Below, in pieces: positions 9,182 to 18,923 of a DNA stretch of 64,000 nucleotides (within the stretch, counting starts at the first letter, position 1; each line of letters opens with the position of its first letter). A program made the translations under genes and the position numbers. This DNA is from Bacteroides fragilis (GTDB lineage: Bacteria > Bacteroidota > Bacteroidia > Bacteroidales > Bacteroidaceae). The stretch covers positions 248,001-312,000 of the forward strand of contig NZ_SZUU01000002.1 of assembly GCF_019583405.1 (NCBI RefSeq). Reading direction: 5' to 3'. The notes below the pieces were generated by a model. It had not been told where the DNA came from, did not search any database, and saw nothing but the letters and a program-made list of their open reading frames with translations.

Positions 9182-9739
9182 TTATTTCTTACCGAAATAG
9201 CGGTTATAAAGTCCTTCGAAACCTTTACCGTGACGAGCTTCATCTTTACACATCTCGTGTACGGTATCGTGGATAGCATCCAGATTCAAAGCTTTAGCAC
9301 GTGTAGCGATACGTTTTTTATCTTCGCAAGCACCGGCTTCAGCATTCATTCTCTTTTCAAGGTTTGTTTTAGTATCCCATACGCAATCGCCCAACAGTTC
9401 AGCAAACTTAGAAGCATGTTCTGCTTCTTCCCAAGCATAACGTTTGAAAGCCTCAGCTACTTCAGGATAGCCTTCTCGATCGGCCTGACGGCTCATAGCC
9501 AAATACATACCAACTTCAGTACATTCGCCCATGAAGTGATTGTTCAGGTCTTTAATCATTTCTTCGTCACAACCTTTAGCTACACCAATTACGTGTTCGT
9601 CAACAAAAGTGAGTGCACCACCTTCTTCTTCAACAACTTCTACGAATTTGCTTGCAGGAGCTTTACACAAAGGACATTTCTCTGGCGCTGCGTCACCTTC
9701 ATAAACATAACCGCAGACAGTACATCTAAACTTTTTCAT
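9182..9739 (-). CDS. Reverse rubrerythrin (N-terminal rubredoxin domain)
   Basis: A 185-aa peroxide-reducing iron protein. Residues 1-40 are a rubredoxin-type FeS4 domain ([17 protein letters not shown]); the rest is a ferritin-like four-helix bundle with the di-iron ligands in [18 protein letters not shown] and DEARHGKGF. The rubredoxin domain is at the N-terminus, as in clostridial reverse rubrerythrins and not at the C-terminus as in classical ones. It would reduce H2O2 to water in the cytoplasm of this anaerobe. It lies 21 bp downstream of a perR-like gene in the same operon. Confidence 0.92.
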   Translation of the reverse strand: MKKFRCTVCGYVYEGDAAPEKCPLCKAPASKFVEVVEEEGGALTFVDEHVIGVAKGCDEEMIKDLNNHFMGECTEVGMYLAMSRQADREGYPEVAEAFKRYAWEEAEHASKFAELLGDCVWDTKTNLEKRMNAEAGACEDKKRIATRAKALNLDAIHDTVHEMCKDEARHGKGFEGLYNRYFGKK

Positions 9740-9760
9740 TTCGTCTTAATTTTTAATTAA

Positions 9761-10180
9761 TTAGTCAATACGTATATCATTTAAACATTTCTTACAAACA
9801 CCTTTATAATAGTAGTGCACTTCGCTTACTTCATGTCCATCCATTTGAAGGCCTTCCACTTGTTTCATTTCAACCTGATATTTCAAATCATAAATACGCC
9901 CGCAACGCTTGCACAGAAAATGAGCATGTTGTGAAGTGTCCGCATCAAAATTCGTGTTCCGCTCGTCAATAGTAAGCATTTGTGCCGCCCCCTGTTCAGA
10001 AAACAGCCTCAAGGTATTATAGACTGTAGTCTTTGAAAGTGTTGGCATAGAGGGAGATAACTCCGTATATATTTCATCAGCCGATGGATGTGTCTTATGT
10101 TCCATCAAATAGTTCATGATAGCAATTCGCTGCATGGACGGTTTGATGTTGTGCTCTAATAATCGGTTGTATGATTCCAT
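9761..10180 (-). CDS. perR: PerR-like Fur-family peroxide regulator
   Basis: About 139 aa from the ATG at 10180, chosen because a strong Shine-Dalgarno (GGAGGAAG) sits just upstream; the longer frame starts inside the operator. It has a winged helix (SADEIYTEL, LSKTTVYNTLRLF), the regulatory metal segment FDADTSQHAHFLC with Asp and three His/Cys ligands, and two CxxC zinc pairs (CKRCG, CKKC). It would repress peroxide defence genes and be inactivated by metal-catalysed oxidation. It is cotranscribed with reverse rubrerythrin, its natural target, and has a palindrome resembling a PerR box in its leader, so autoregulation is likely. Fur or Zur are alternatives; the context favours PerR. Confidence 0.85.
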   Translation of the reverse strand: MESYNRLLEHNIKPSMQRIAIMNYLMEHKTHPSADEIYTELSPSMPTLSKTTVYNTLRLFSEQGAAQMLTIDERNTNFDADTSQHAHFLCKRCGRIYDLKYQVEMKQVEGLQMDGHEVSEVHYYYKGVCKKCLNDIRID

Positions 10181-10197
10181 TTTCTTCCTCCTTTCCC

Positions 10198-10218
10198 AAA
10201 TTGTATTCATTACAATTT
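10198..10218. promoter_or_regulatory. PerR-box-like operator
   Basis: A perfect inverted repeat with arms AAATTGTA and TACAATTT around a 5-base spacer. It lies between the -7 box and the ribosome-binding site of perR, 18 bp from the start codon. The symmetry and AT-rich composition fit Fur-family operators. Confidence 0.65.
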
Positions 10219-10229
10219 TAAATCTGATG

Positions 10230-10260
10230 CAAAGATAAAGAGTTCTTTTATTTTCGCAAA
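10230..10260 (-). promoter_or_regulatory. Promoter of the perR-rubrerythrin operon
   Basis: On the minus strand TTTG (10260-10257), a 19-bp spacer, then TATCTTTG (10237-10230): an exact match to the Bacteroides -33/-7 consensus. Confidence 0.8.
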
Positions 10261-10290
10261 CAAAATACGATTTTTTTTTTGATTAAACAG

Positions 10291-10328
10291 AAAAACGGCA
10301 TACAAAATTGCTTTTGTATGCCGTTTTT
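10291..10328 (-). terminator. Terminator after the DUF805 gene
   Basis: Arms AAAAACGGCATACAAAA and TTTTGTATGCCGTTTTT pair perfectly around a 4-base loop; T tracts on both strands. Confidence 0.9.
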
Positions 10329-10349
10329 TATGACTATAATATGTACGTA

Positions 10350-10697
10350 TTAAATTCCTTTAGGGTTTTCACCATATTGATTGCTACCCGGCTGTCCGTC
10401 CTGAATAGTCAGGAAAAGATACCAAAGACTACCAATCACCGGCACGAAAGTGATAAATAGCCACCATCCGCTTTTGCCGATATCATGCATACGACGTATA
10501 CTGACAGCAATCATAGGCAGAAGCATAGCCAAATAATAAATACCTACAAATACGCAAATCGTACCCAAAATAGCATCAATAATACTTGCGACAATAGCAA
10601 AAATAGCCATGAACAAAACAAACATCCAGTATTCACGTCTTCTGGCTCTACCGTCGAAATCTTTCCACTTCTTTAAAACATCAATGTACTCTTTCAT
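10350..10697 (-). CDS. DUF805 membrane protein
   Basis: A 115-aa integral membrane protein. It starts with the family signature W..F.GRARRREYW (residues 11-24), then has about three hydrophobic segments, the R(R)MHDIGKSGWW motif between segments two and three, and ends with a polar tail containing the usual GxNxYGENP. The function of DUF805 proteins is unknown. It is flanked by its own terminator and appears monocistronic. Confidence 0.88.
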   Translation of the reverse strand: MKEYIDVLKKWKDFDGRARRREYWMFVLFMAIFAIVASIIDAILGTICVFVGIYYLAMLLPMIAVSIRRMHDIGKSGWWLFITFVPVIGSLWYLFLTIQDGQPGSNQYGENPKGI

Positions 10698-10877
10698 CTT
10701 TAATTCTTTTAATAGTTAATAATTGTTGGTATTTTGTGTTTATTTCAATAAACTGCTGCAAATATAACAATTAATATTTGTATTTTTTATATTTTCTGCG
10801 TTTATTTTTAGCAAAAGTCAAAAAGGGAGATAACCTCTTACTCAGCACCACACCGTAAAAGCCCTATACGAGCCTAC

Positions 10878-12989
10878 CTACAGTCCCCTGTTACGCAACA
10901 AAGGTGCTATGCCGGGTTCTTTACCCCGAAAGTTCTTATACATATCCATCGCATCGTCAATGCCTCCAGGAGTGAGAATATAACGACGGAAACGGGAAGC
11001 CACTTCCTGATTAAACAGATCACCGGTTTCCTTATATGCTTCAAAAGCATCGCTATCTAACACTTCAGCCCAAATATAACTGTAATAACCAGCCGTATAG
11101 CCGCTGTTCATGATGTGATTGAAGTATGTAGTGCGATAACGAGGAGGTATTTGACTCAACAAGCCACGCTCTTTCAGCACGGCAGCCTCAAATTCAGTGA
11201 CATCCATATTCCGGGGAATCTCTTTCAGTACATGATAATCCATATCAAGCAGAGAAGCGGCAAGATATTCGGTTGTAGCAAACCCCTGACCATACTTTCC
11301 ACTCTTATCAAGTTTCTCAATCAATGCAGCAGGAATCACTTCACCGGTCCGATAATGTTTGGCATATATTTTCAGCACCTCCGGTTCGAATACCCAATGC
11401 TCCATAACCTGAGAAGGTAATTCCACAAAATCACGCGGCACACCGGATACGGCATGAAAGTGTACATCTTTAAACAGGTTGTGCAGCGCATGACCAAACT
11501 CATGGAATAAAGTGCCGGCTTCATCAGCACTAAGCAGAGCAGGCTGTCCTGAAGAAGGCTTAGTAAAGTTACACACAATCGTAACTACCGGCGCCAGACG
11601 TTTACCGTCACGATAGGTTTGAGAACGATAGGTTCCGCACCATGCGCCTCCCCGCTTACTATTACGAGGGAAAAAATCCATATACAATACGCCAAGATGG
11701 GTTCCGTCTTTATCTTTGCACTCAAAAGCCTGTGCTTCTTCATGCGGTTTCGGAATATCTTTGATTTCGGTGAAAGTAATGCCGTAAAGCCTGTTGGCTA
11801 CATAGAAGGCACCTTCACGCACATTATTTAATTCAAGATAAGGACGCACTTCATTTTCGTCTAAACTGAACTTTGCTTTCTTAGCTTTCTCAAAATAATA
11901 GCGCCAGTCCCATCCCTCAGGAGTAAAGTTACCGCCCTCCTTCTTTATTTCAGCCTGAATGTCGGCCAGCTCTTCCTTTGCTTTTGCAACAGCCGGAGTC
12001 CAGATCTGGTTCAGCAAACGATATACATTTTCTTCGTTCTTCGCCATACGGTCTTCCAAAACGTAAGAAGCATAATCGGCATATCCCATCAATTTAGCTT
12101 TCTCCAAACGCAGAGCAACCAATTTCTTCACGATTTCATTATTATCGGTCTCATTGCCATTATTGCCACGATTGATGTATCCTTTAAAGATTTTCTCACG
12201 CAACTCGCGATTATCGGCATATTGCAGGAAGGGCATTACGCTCGGATTGTGCAAAGTAAAAAGCCACTTTTCTTGCATACCTGCCCCTTTAGCCGCTTCG
12301 GCTGCGGACGCTACAAGACCTTCGGGTAATCCGGCCAGATCTTCCTTCTTATCTATCACCAACTCAAAAGCGTTGGTTTCTTTCAGCAGGTTCTGCCCAA
12401 AAGTCAACTGCAACATCGAAATCTCACTGTTGAGTTGACGCAACTTTGCCTGATCCACAGAATCCAAATTGGCACCTCCACGAACAAATTTCTTGTAAGT
12501 TTCTTCCAATAATTTATTCTGTTCCTTATCCAGTCCCAATTTCTCCCGACGTTCATAAACTTCTTTCACACGGGCAAAAAGAGTCGGATTCAAACTAATA
12601 TCATCCCGATGTGCCGAAAGCAACGGAGTGATCTCTTTATTAAAGGCCTGCATTTCGTCGTTCGTATTACAACTGTTCAAACCACTAAACACAGTACTCA
12701 CCCTATTTAATAACTCTCCGCTCTGATCGAATGCAGCGATGGTATTATAGAAATCAGGAACTGAACGTTGATTAACAATGGCATCGATTTCTTTTTTCTG
12801 TTCTTCCATTCCTTTCAGGAAAGCTTCTTTGTAATGCTCTACTTTAATCAGGTCGAACGGTGGAACACCGAAAGGAGTTGAATACTCTGTCAGTAAAGGG
12901 TTTCCGGCATCGGTGGCTACTTTCTGTCCGGCTGTGCCGCAAGCAGTCATCACGGCAGCCACTCCGGCAGCCATAAGCATCTTCTTCAT
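10878..12989 (-). CDS. M3-family metallopeptidase lipoprotein (Dcp-like peptidyl-dipeptidase)
   Basis: A 703-aa zinc peptidase from the start MKKMLMAAG at 12989, which gives a signal-peptidase-II signal (VMTACG); an in-frame ATG 33 bp upstream is unlikely. The catalytic site is HEFGH at about residues 496-500, with the third zinc ligand in DFVELPSQVMEHW. Overall length and the C-terminal helical region match Dcp, which removes C-terminal dipeptides from oligopeptides; unlike E. coli Dcp it is an envelope lipoprotein. Divergent from nadE. Probably complements the S46 dipeptidases at the N-terminal side. Confidence 0.9.
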   Translation of the reverse strand: MKKMLMAAGVAAVMTACGTAGQKVATDAGNPLLTEYSTPFGVPPFDLIKVEHYKEAFLKGMEEQKKEIDAIVNQRSVPDFYNTIAAFDQSGELLNRVSTVFSGLNSCNTNDEMQAFNKEITPLLSAHRDDISLNPTLFARVKEVYERREKLGLDKEQNKLLEETYKKFVRGGANLDSVDQAKLRQLNSEISMLQLTFGQNLLKETNAFELVIDKKEDLAGLPEGLVASAAEAAKGAGMQEKWLFTLHNPSVMPFLQYADNRELREKIFKGYINRGNNGNETDNNEIVKKLVALRLEKAKLMGYADYASYVLEDRMAKNEENVYRLLNQIWTPAVAKAKEELADIQAEIKKEGGNFTPEGWDWRYYFEKAKKAKFSLDENEVRPYLELNNVREGAFYVANRLYGITFTEIKDIPKPHEEAQAFECKDKDGTHLGVLYMDFFPRNSKRGGAWCGTYRSQTYRDGKRLAPVVTIVCNFTKPSSGQPALLSADEAGTLFHEFGHALHNLFKDVHFHAVSGVPRDFVELPSQVMEHWVFEPEVLKIYAKHYRTGEVIPAALIEKLDKSGKYGQGFATTEYLAASLLDMDYHVLKEIPRNMDVTEFEAAVLKERGLLSQIPPRYRTTYFNHIMNSGYTAGYYSYIWAEVLDSDAFEAYKETGDLFNQEVASRFRRYILTPGGIDDAMDMYKNFRGKEPGIAPLLRNRGL

Positions 12990-13099
12990 GTTTTTGCGCG
13001 ATTTAATAATATAATGTATCAATTCAATTTTGACAAAAATACAAAGATTCGATTAAAATGTCTACTTTTGCAACAAGAAATGATAAACTCTAATAGAAA

Positions 13100-15025
13100 A
13101 TGAACTACGGATTCGTAAAAGTTGCGGCGGCCGTTCCCCGCGTAAAAGTAGCAGATTGCAAATTTAACTCTGAAAGATTGGAGAGTCTTATTACCATAGC
13201 CGAAGGTAAAGGAGTACAGATTCTCACTTTCCCCGAAATGTGCATTACCGGATATACTTGTGGAGACTTGTTCGCCCAGCAACTTTTGCTTGAACAAGCA
13301 GAAATGGCTTTGATACAGATTCTAAACAGTACCCGCCAACTGGACATCATTTCTATACTGGGCATGCCGATAGTGGTAAACTCCACAGTAATTAATGCCG
13401 CAGTGGTCATACAAAAAGGTAAAATACTGGGGGTAGTGCCCAAAACCTACCTGCCTAATTATAAAGAGTTCTATGAGCAACGTTGGTTTACATCTGCCCT
13501 ACAAGTTTCGGAAAACAGTATACGGCTTTGCGGACAAACTGTTCCGATGGGTAACAATCTGTTGTTTGAAACAGCGGAAACGACTTTCGGCATAGAAATA
13601 TGTGAAGACCTTTGGGCTACTGTTCCTCCCAGTTCCTCACTCGCGCTACAAGGGGCGGAAATCATATTTAACCTTTCCGCCGATGATGAAGGTATTGGTA
13701 AACACAATTATCTTTGCTCTCTAATCAGCCAGCAATCTGCACGCTGCATTTCCGGTTATGTTTTTTCGTCCAGTGGCTTCGGTGAATCGACAACGGATGT
13801 TATTTTTGCCGGAAACGGGCTTATTTATGAAAACGGATATCTACTGGCACGGAGTGAACGTTTTTGCATGGAGGAACAGTTGGTTATCAATGAAATTGAT
13901 GTGGAATGTATCCGTGCGGAACGTCGTGTCAATACAACTTTTGCTGCCAATAAGGCTAATTGTCCGGGTAAAGAGGCTGTCAGGATCTCTACAGAGTTTG
14001 TCAACAACAAAGATCTGAACCTGACCCGTACATTCAATCCACATCCTTTTGTTCCGCAAGGAACCGAACTCAACAGCCGCTGTGAGGAGATCTTCTCGAT
14101 TCAAATAGCCGGACTGGCACAACGCCTGCTACATACCGGAGCCAAAACAGCCGTAATAGGTATTTCCGGAGGGCTTGACTCAACACTCGCCTTATTGGTA
14201 TGCGTCAAGACTTTTGATAAATTGGGATTATCTCGCAAAGATATTCTGGGTATAACCATGCCAGGATTCGGAACAACCGACCGTACTTATCACAATGCCA
14301 TCGACCTGATGAATTCCTTGGGAGTTTCAATACGGGAAATCAGTATCAGGGAAGCATGTATCCAACACTTTAAAGATATCGGACACGATCTCAATATACA
14401 CGATGTAACATACGAGAATTCACAGGCACGCGAACGTACCCAAATCTTAATGGATATAGCCAACCAAACATGGGGTATGGTAATCGGAACCGGAGACCTG
14501 TCGGAACTCGCATTGGGATGGGCAACGTACAACGGAGATCATATGTCGATGTATGGTGTCAACGCAGGTATTCCCAAGACACTGGTGAAACACTTAGTAC
14601 AGTGGGTAGCCGAAAACGGTATGGATGAAGCATCCAAAGCAACTCTGCTGGATATTGTGGACACTCCTATCAGTCCGGAACTGATACCGGCAGACGAGAA
14701 CGGAGAAATCAAACAAAAAACGGAAGATCTCGTTGGTCCTTACGAACTACACGACTTCTTCCTATATTATTTCTTACGGTTCGGCTTCCGCCCGTCAAAA
14801 ATCTACTTCCTGGCACAAACTGCATTTAGTGGAGTTTATGATGATGAAACAATCAAAAAATGGCTGCAAACTTTCTTCCGCCGCTTCTTCAACCAGCAGT
14901 TTAAACGCTCTTGCCTGCCGGACGGACCGAAAGTAGGAAGTATATCCATCAGCCCCAGAGGGGACTGGCGCATGCCAAGTGATGCCAGTTCGGCTGCATG
15001 GCTGAAAGAAATAGCCGAATTGTAA
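13100..15025 (+). CDS. nadE: Glutamine-dependent NAD+ synthetase
   Basis: A 641-aa two-domain enzyme that amidates nicotinic acid adenine dinucleotide to NAD+. The N-terminal nitrilase-type glutaminase has the triad Glu46 (FPEMCITG), Lys115 (VPKTYLPN) and Cys168 (GIEICEDLW). The C-terminal synthetase has the ATP pyrophosphatase loop GISGGLDS and the [12 protein letters not shown] motif. It would feed the last step of NAD synthesis in the cytoplasm. A -7 element (TACTTTTG, 13063-13070) precedes it; it is divergent from the M3 peptidase gene. Confidence 0.95.
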   Translation: MNYGFVKVAAAVPRVKVADCKFNSERLESLITIAEGKGVQILTFPEMCITGYTCGDLFAQQLLLEQAEMALIQILNSTRQLDIISILGMPIVVNSTVINAAVVIQKGKILGVVPKTYLPNYKEFYEQRWFTSALQVSENSIRLCGQTVPMGNNLLFETAETTFGIEICEDLWATVPPSSSLALQGAEIIFNLSADDEGIGKHNYLCSLISQQSARCISGYVFSSSGFGESTTDVIFAGNGLIYENGYLLARSERFCMEEQLVINEIDVECIRAERRVNTTFAANKANCPGKEAVRISTEFVNNKDLNLTRTFNPHPFVPQGTELNSRCEEIFSIQIAGLAQRLLHTGAKTAVIGISGGLDSTLALLVCVKTFDKLGLSRKDILGITMPGFGTTDRTYHNAIDLMNSLGVSIREISIREACIQHFKDIGHDLNIHDVTYENSQARERTQILMDIANQTWGMVIGTGDLSELALGWATYNGDHMSMYGVNAGIPKTLVKHLVQWVAENGMDEASKATLLDIVDTPISPELIPADENGEIKQKTEDLVGPYELHDFFLYYFLRFGFRPSKIYFLAQTAFSGVYDDETIKKWLQTFFRRFFNQQFKRSCLPDGPKVGSISISPRGDWRMPSDASSAAWLKEIAEL

Positions 15026-15034
15026 CAGAGACGA

Positions 15035-15089
15035 TACCTCTTTTTAACATAACACTGCGATCTTTGCAGCGTCATATTAAAAAGAGGTA
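15035..15089 (+). promoter_or_regulatory. 13-bp inverted repeat spanning the ribosome-binding site of the next gene
   Basis: TACCTCTTTTTAA (15035-15047) and TTAAAAAGAGGTA (15077-15089) are perfect complements; the right arm contains the AAGAGG ribosome-binding site. A smaller CTGC/GCAG hairpin lies in the loop, which also holds a possible -7 element (GATCTTTG). RNA reading through from nadE would hide the ribosome-binding site, while RNA started in the loop would not. It may also act as the nadE terminator. Confidence 0.5.
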
Positions 15090-15094
15090 AAGTT

Positions 15095-15631
15095 ATGAAA
15101 AGACATTTTATTTTAGCATTTGTTTTATTGGCATCCAGTATTGCCTTAAATGCAGCCAATTCATTGCCGGACGATGATAAATCCGACAATAAGAACAAAA
15201 CAGAAGTCAATTCTGTCGTCAAAAAAACATGGGAGTTCTACTCCGCCATCAAACAACCTTCTGCCGATGCGCTGACTAATGCGGGTAACTACAAATTCGG
15301 GCAAGAAGCCGGCTATCTCTATAACCAATTCATGAAGATCTATGTAGTCAGGGAAGAAGTGGTTCCCGGAGACCCTACCCGCCGTACCGTAATTCGCAAA
15401 CCCACCATCTACAACGCAGTACGCTCCATCGAGAAACAGCTGAATAAAGAGCTCAAAAGCAATAAAATGACCAGAGAGCAAGTAGCTGCAGAATTCACAA
15501 ATGTACTGAAAGTAGCTATTTCCGCCTATGATTCCGAAAGCGAATCATTTGAAGACGCTTTACAGATAAATCGCAAAAATGCAACCGACCTTCTCTCCGT
15601 ATTTCAAAATGTAAAACTGACAGAAATCTAA
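15095..15631 (+). CDS. Exported protein of unknown function
   Basis: A 178-aa protein with a clean signal peptide (residues 1-20, ending ALNAAN), an Asp/Lys-rich linker (PDDDKSDNKNK), then a mostly helical domain. No cysteines or catalytic motif are visible in the mature part. I do not recognise the family. It stands alone between nadE and the SusC gene, with the inverted repeat at its start and a hairpin after its end. Periplasmic location is inferred. Confidence 0.8.
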   Translation: MKRHFILAFVLLASSIALNAANSLPDDDKSDNKNKTEVNSVVKKTWEFYSAIKQPSADALTNAGNYKFGQEAGYLYNQFMKIYVVREEVVPGDPTRRTVIRKPTIYNAVRSIEKQLNKELKSNKMTREQVAAEFTNVLKVAISAYDSESESFEDALQINRKNATDLLSVFQNVKLTEI

Positions 15632-15664
15632 AATTCTTTTTTTTCAATAGGTAAATTAATATTA

Positions 15665-15711
15665 ATGGCAAGTCTTGGGCAAAAGAAAACTTTTGCCCAA
15701 GCACTCGCCAT
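15665..15711 (+). promoter_or_regulatory. Strong hairpin upstream of the SusC gene
   Basis: CTTGGGCAAAAG (15674-15685) and CTTTTGCCCAAG (15690-15701) pair perfectly around AAAA, with outer ATGGC/GCCAT pairs extending the stem. No T tract follows. It ends 26 bp before the SusC start codon, so it may be a terminator of the preceding gene, an mRNA 5' stabiliser or a regulatory leader. Confidence 0.5.
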
Positions 15712-15737
15712 GACTAAACACTCAATGATTAGTACTT

Positions 15738-18700
15738 ATGAACAGTAAATTTCTCCTGCTACTCTGTAGTATGTTATTGTGCACATCACTTGTATTCGCA
15801 CAATCGGTCAAAGTAACAGGTACAGTCACAGACAAAATAGGGGCAGTAATCGGTGCCACTATTATGGTGAAAAACTCATCAAACGGAACTGTCACCGATA
15901 TAGACGGTCGCTACAGCATCGAAGTTCCCAAAGGCGCAACACTACTATTCTCTTTCGTTGGTTACAGCACAGTAGAGAAAGAGGTAGGTAACAACACTGT
16001 AATCAATGTCGAACTGTCTGACGATATTCAGGCCATCGATGAGGTAGTGGTCACTGCAATCGGTATCAAGCAGCAAAAGAAGAAGATCGGTTACACAACC
16101 CAACAAATCAACAGTGAAGTGTTGAATGCCACTCCCAGCCTGAATGTGGGCTCAGCTCTTTCGGGACAAGTAGCCGGACTGCTGGTAGCCAACCCTACCG
16201 GTATTTTTCAGGCACCGAGTTTCAAACTTCGCGGCAACGCACCATTGGTTGTACTGGACGGAGTTCCGGTAGAAACCGACTTTTTCGATATCTCAAGTGA
16301 GAATATTGAAAGTGTCAATGTACTAAAAGGTACGGCAGCCTCAGCCTTATATGGCTCACGCGGGAAAAACGGTGCTATCCTGATCACCAGTAAAACAGCT
16401 AAAAAAGAAGGGTTGGAAATCAACTTCTCTACCAACAACATGATCACAGCCGGCTTTGCAGTGCTTCCCGAGACACAACATCAGTACGGTAGCGGATCAA
16501 ATGGTAAATATGAATTCTGGGACGGTGCCGACGGTGGCATTTCGGATGGTGACATGACTTGGGGACCCAAATTAAATGTAGGAACCAAAGTAGCTCAGTG
16601 GAACAGCCCGATCCGGGATAAAGTGACTGGAAAAGAAATTCCCTGGTGGGGAGATGTAAAAGGTACTCAGTATGATGACAAATCGCGCTATGAACGTGTA
16701 CCTATCGACTGGGTATCCCATGACAACCTGAAAGACTTTCTGCAAACCGGACTGGTAACCAACAACAATATCTCGATAGCTTATAAAGGAGAGAAAGCAC
16801 GCTACTTCGTCACCGGACAATATGCTTACCAGAAGGGACAGGTGCCTTCTACTGAAATGCACAGTGGAGGTATCAACTTCAACTCTACCTTTGATCTGGC
16901 TAAAAACTTGCAATTGGATGCCAATCTGGCCTACAACAAAATAGTTGCCCCGAGTTATCCGCGCTACGGATACGGACCTAAAAACCACATGTACACCATC
17001 GTTGTATGGATGGGAGACGATGTGAACGGTAAAGAACTCCAAAAACATAAATACGTTCCCGGGCAGGAAGGGTATCGTCAGGCAAGTTACAATTATGCAT
17101 GGTATAATAATCCTTACTTTGCAGCCGAAGAACTCCAGCAATCCGAAAGTCGGGATGTGGTGAACGGACAACTCCGCCTGAATTATCAAATCCTCCCCAA
17201 TCTGAACATACAGGGACGTGCCGCCTTACGCCAGAAAACAATTCTTCAGGAAATGAAAGTACCCAAAACTTACATGAACTACGGTGACTCCCGGGAAGGT
17301 GACTACAAAGTATGGAATGACCGTCAAACTAATGTAGACGCTGATGTACTGGCTACCTACACTCAAGATCTGACTCCGGATATCCTCTTCACCCTGAATG
17401 CCGGAACTTCGGTATTCTACCGTAATTACCGTCAGGAATACCAGTCTACCGACGGTTTGATTGTTCCATTCGTATACAGCATCAAAAACACACAAGGTCC
17501 TTCCATTACCGATGCCAACCGAAATGAAAAATCAATCCGCAGTATTTATGGATCAATCAACCTTGATCTTTACAAATATGCTTATCTGACGTTGACCGGA
17601 CGTAATGACTGGTCATCTACTCTGGCAAAAGGCAGCAACTCTTACTTCTATCCTTCTGTCGCACTGAGTACTATGGTATCCGAATACATCAAATTGCCAA
17701 CATTTATGGACTATCTCAAAATGTATGGTTCATGGGCGGTTGTCTCTACCGACCTGTCTCCCTACCAGATCATGTCCACTTATACAAAAGATTCCAATTA
17801 CGGTTCGAATCCATCTATTTCCTACCCTTCTTCTCTGGTCAACTATTACATTAAACCCCAGAAAACGACATCCTGGGAAGCCGGATTGTCAACAGCATTC
17901 TTCCGTAACCGGTTGTCTTTCGACCTGACTTATTATCATACGATCGATGAGAACCAGATTATCGACCTGAATATTTCGAATGCATCGGGTTTCACCAGCC
18001 GTAAAGTGAACGGTAACCAATATACCACCAACGGATGGGAAATCATGGCCAATGTACAGGCTATCAAAAATAAAGATTTTCAATGGGATTTCTCCTTGAA
18101 CTGGAGTAAGAGTGTAAAAAAACTGACGGAAATATATGGCGGACAGAAAAAGTTCGGTGACCTGAAAGTGGGTGACCGTGCCGATGCATTTTACGGTTCA
18201 CAATGGCAGAAAAGTGCTGATGGAGAATTGATCCTGGATGAAAACGGTATGCCTACTAAAGACGCATATAAACAATATCTGGGACATCTGGATCCGAACT
18301 TCCGAATGGGTATGCAAAATACTTTCCGCTACAAAGACTTCACACTGTCTGTCGATCTGGACGGCGCTTATAAAGGAGTAATCTATTCTGTATTAAGCGA
18401 AAAGTTGTGGTGGGGAGGAAAGCATCCGGAATCAGTGGAGTACAGGGACGCACAATATGCCGTCGGACACCCGATATATGTACCCAATGGGGTAGTCGTA
18501 ACCGGAGGAGAGTTGAAACGTGACATTGACGGTAATGTAATCTCTGACACACGCACCTACAAACGTAACACGACAGCGGTCGATTGGCAACAATGGTGCC
18601 AGAACTATCCTTATCAAGCTTATGTATCTTCGAAAGAAAATGCCAAATTTGCCAATGTATTCGACCGTAGCTACATTAAGCTCCGCCGAGTGGCACTGAC

Positions 18701-18893
18701 TTACAACTTCACCAAACTACTTCCAAAACAAAGCCCCGTGAAAGGACTTACAGCTACAGTTTTTGGCAACAACCTAGCTGTCTGGAAAAAAGTCCCCTTT
18801 GTCGATCCGGACTACACCGGAGACAGCAACGACGGAGGTGCCAACGATCCAACCGCACGCTATATCGGCATGGGTGTCAACATAAAATTCTAA
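15738..18893 (+). CDS. SusC/RagA-type TonB-dependent outer-membrane transporter
   Basis: A 1051-aa protein. A signal peptide (1-21, ending VFAQ) is followed by a carboxypeptidase-D-like beta-sandwich (VTGTVTDKIGAVIGATIMVK), the TonB-box region (DEVVVTAIGI), the plug domain, and a 22-strand barrel ending in a C-terminal aromatic (NIKF). SusC forms the pore that imports a ligand captured by its SusD lid. It is followed by a SusD-like lipoprotein (30-bp gap) and an exported metallophosphoesterase, so the imported ligand may be a phosphate ester. No sigma/anti-sigma or hybrid two-component regulator and no glycoside hydrolase is adjacent. Confidence 0.95.
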   Translation: MNSKFLLLLCSMLLCTSLVFAQSVKVTGTVTDKIGAVIGATIMVKNSSNGTVTDIDGRYSIEVPKGATLLFSFVGYSTVEKEVGNNTVINVELSDDIQAIDEVVVTAIGIKQQKKKIGYTTQQINSEVLNATPSLNVGSALSGQVAGLLVANPTGIFQAPSFKLRGNAPLVVLDGVPVETDFFDISSENIESVNVLKGTAASALYGSRGKNGAILITSKTAKKEGLEINFSTNNMITAGFAVLPETQHQYGSGSNGKYEFWDGADGGISDGDMTWGPKLNVGTKVAQWNSPIRDKVTGKEIPWWGDVKGTQYDDKSRYERVPIDWVSHDNLKDFLQTGLVTNNNISIAYKGEKARYFVTGQYAYQKGQVPSTEMHSGGINFNSTFDLAKNLQLDANLAYNKIVAPSYPRYGYGPKNHMYTIVVWMGDDVNGKELQKHKYVPGQEGYRQASYNYAWYNNPYFAAEELQQSESRDVVNGQLRLNYQILPNLNIQGRAALRQKTILQEMKVPKTYMNYGDSREGDYKVWNDRQTNVDADVLATYTQDLTPDILFTLNAGTSVFYRNYRQEYQSTDGLIVPFVYSIKNTQGPSITDANRNEKSIRSIYGSINLDLYKYAYLTLTGRNDWSSTLAKGSNSYFYPSVALSTMVSEYIKLPTFMDYLKMYGSWAVVSTDLSPYQIMSTYTKDSNYGSNPSISYPSSLVNYYIKPQKTTSWEAGLSTAFFRNRLSFDLTYYHTIDENQIIDLNISNASGFTSRKVNGNQYTTNGWEIMANVQAIKNKDFQWDFSLNWSKSVKKLTEIYGGQKKFGDLKVGDRADAFYGSQWQKSADGELILDENGMPTKDAYKQYLGHLDPNFRMGMQNTFRYKDFTLSVDLDGAYKGVIYSVLSEKLWWGGKHPESVEYRDAQYAVGHPIYVPNGVVVTGGELKRDIDGNVISDTRTYKRNTTAVDWQQWCQNYPYQAYVSSKENAKFANVFDRSYIKLRRVALTYNFTKLLPKQSPVKGLTATVFGNNLAVWKKVPFVDPDYTGDSNDGGANDPTARYIGMGVNIKF

Positions 18894-18923
18894 ACGAATA
18901 AGAAACTAATAAGAAATTATAAA

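Noticed and set aside
16572..17189. 205-codon minus-strand frame within the SusC gene
   Set aside because: Shadow of the SusC coding sequence; composition reflects the opposite strand of beta-barrel codons.
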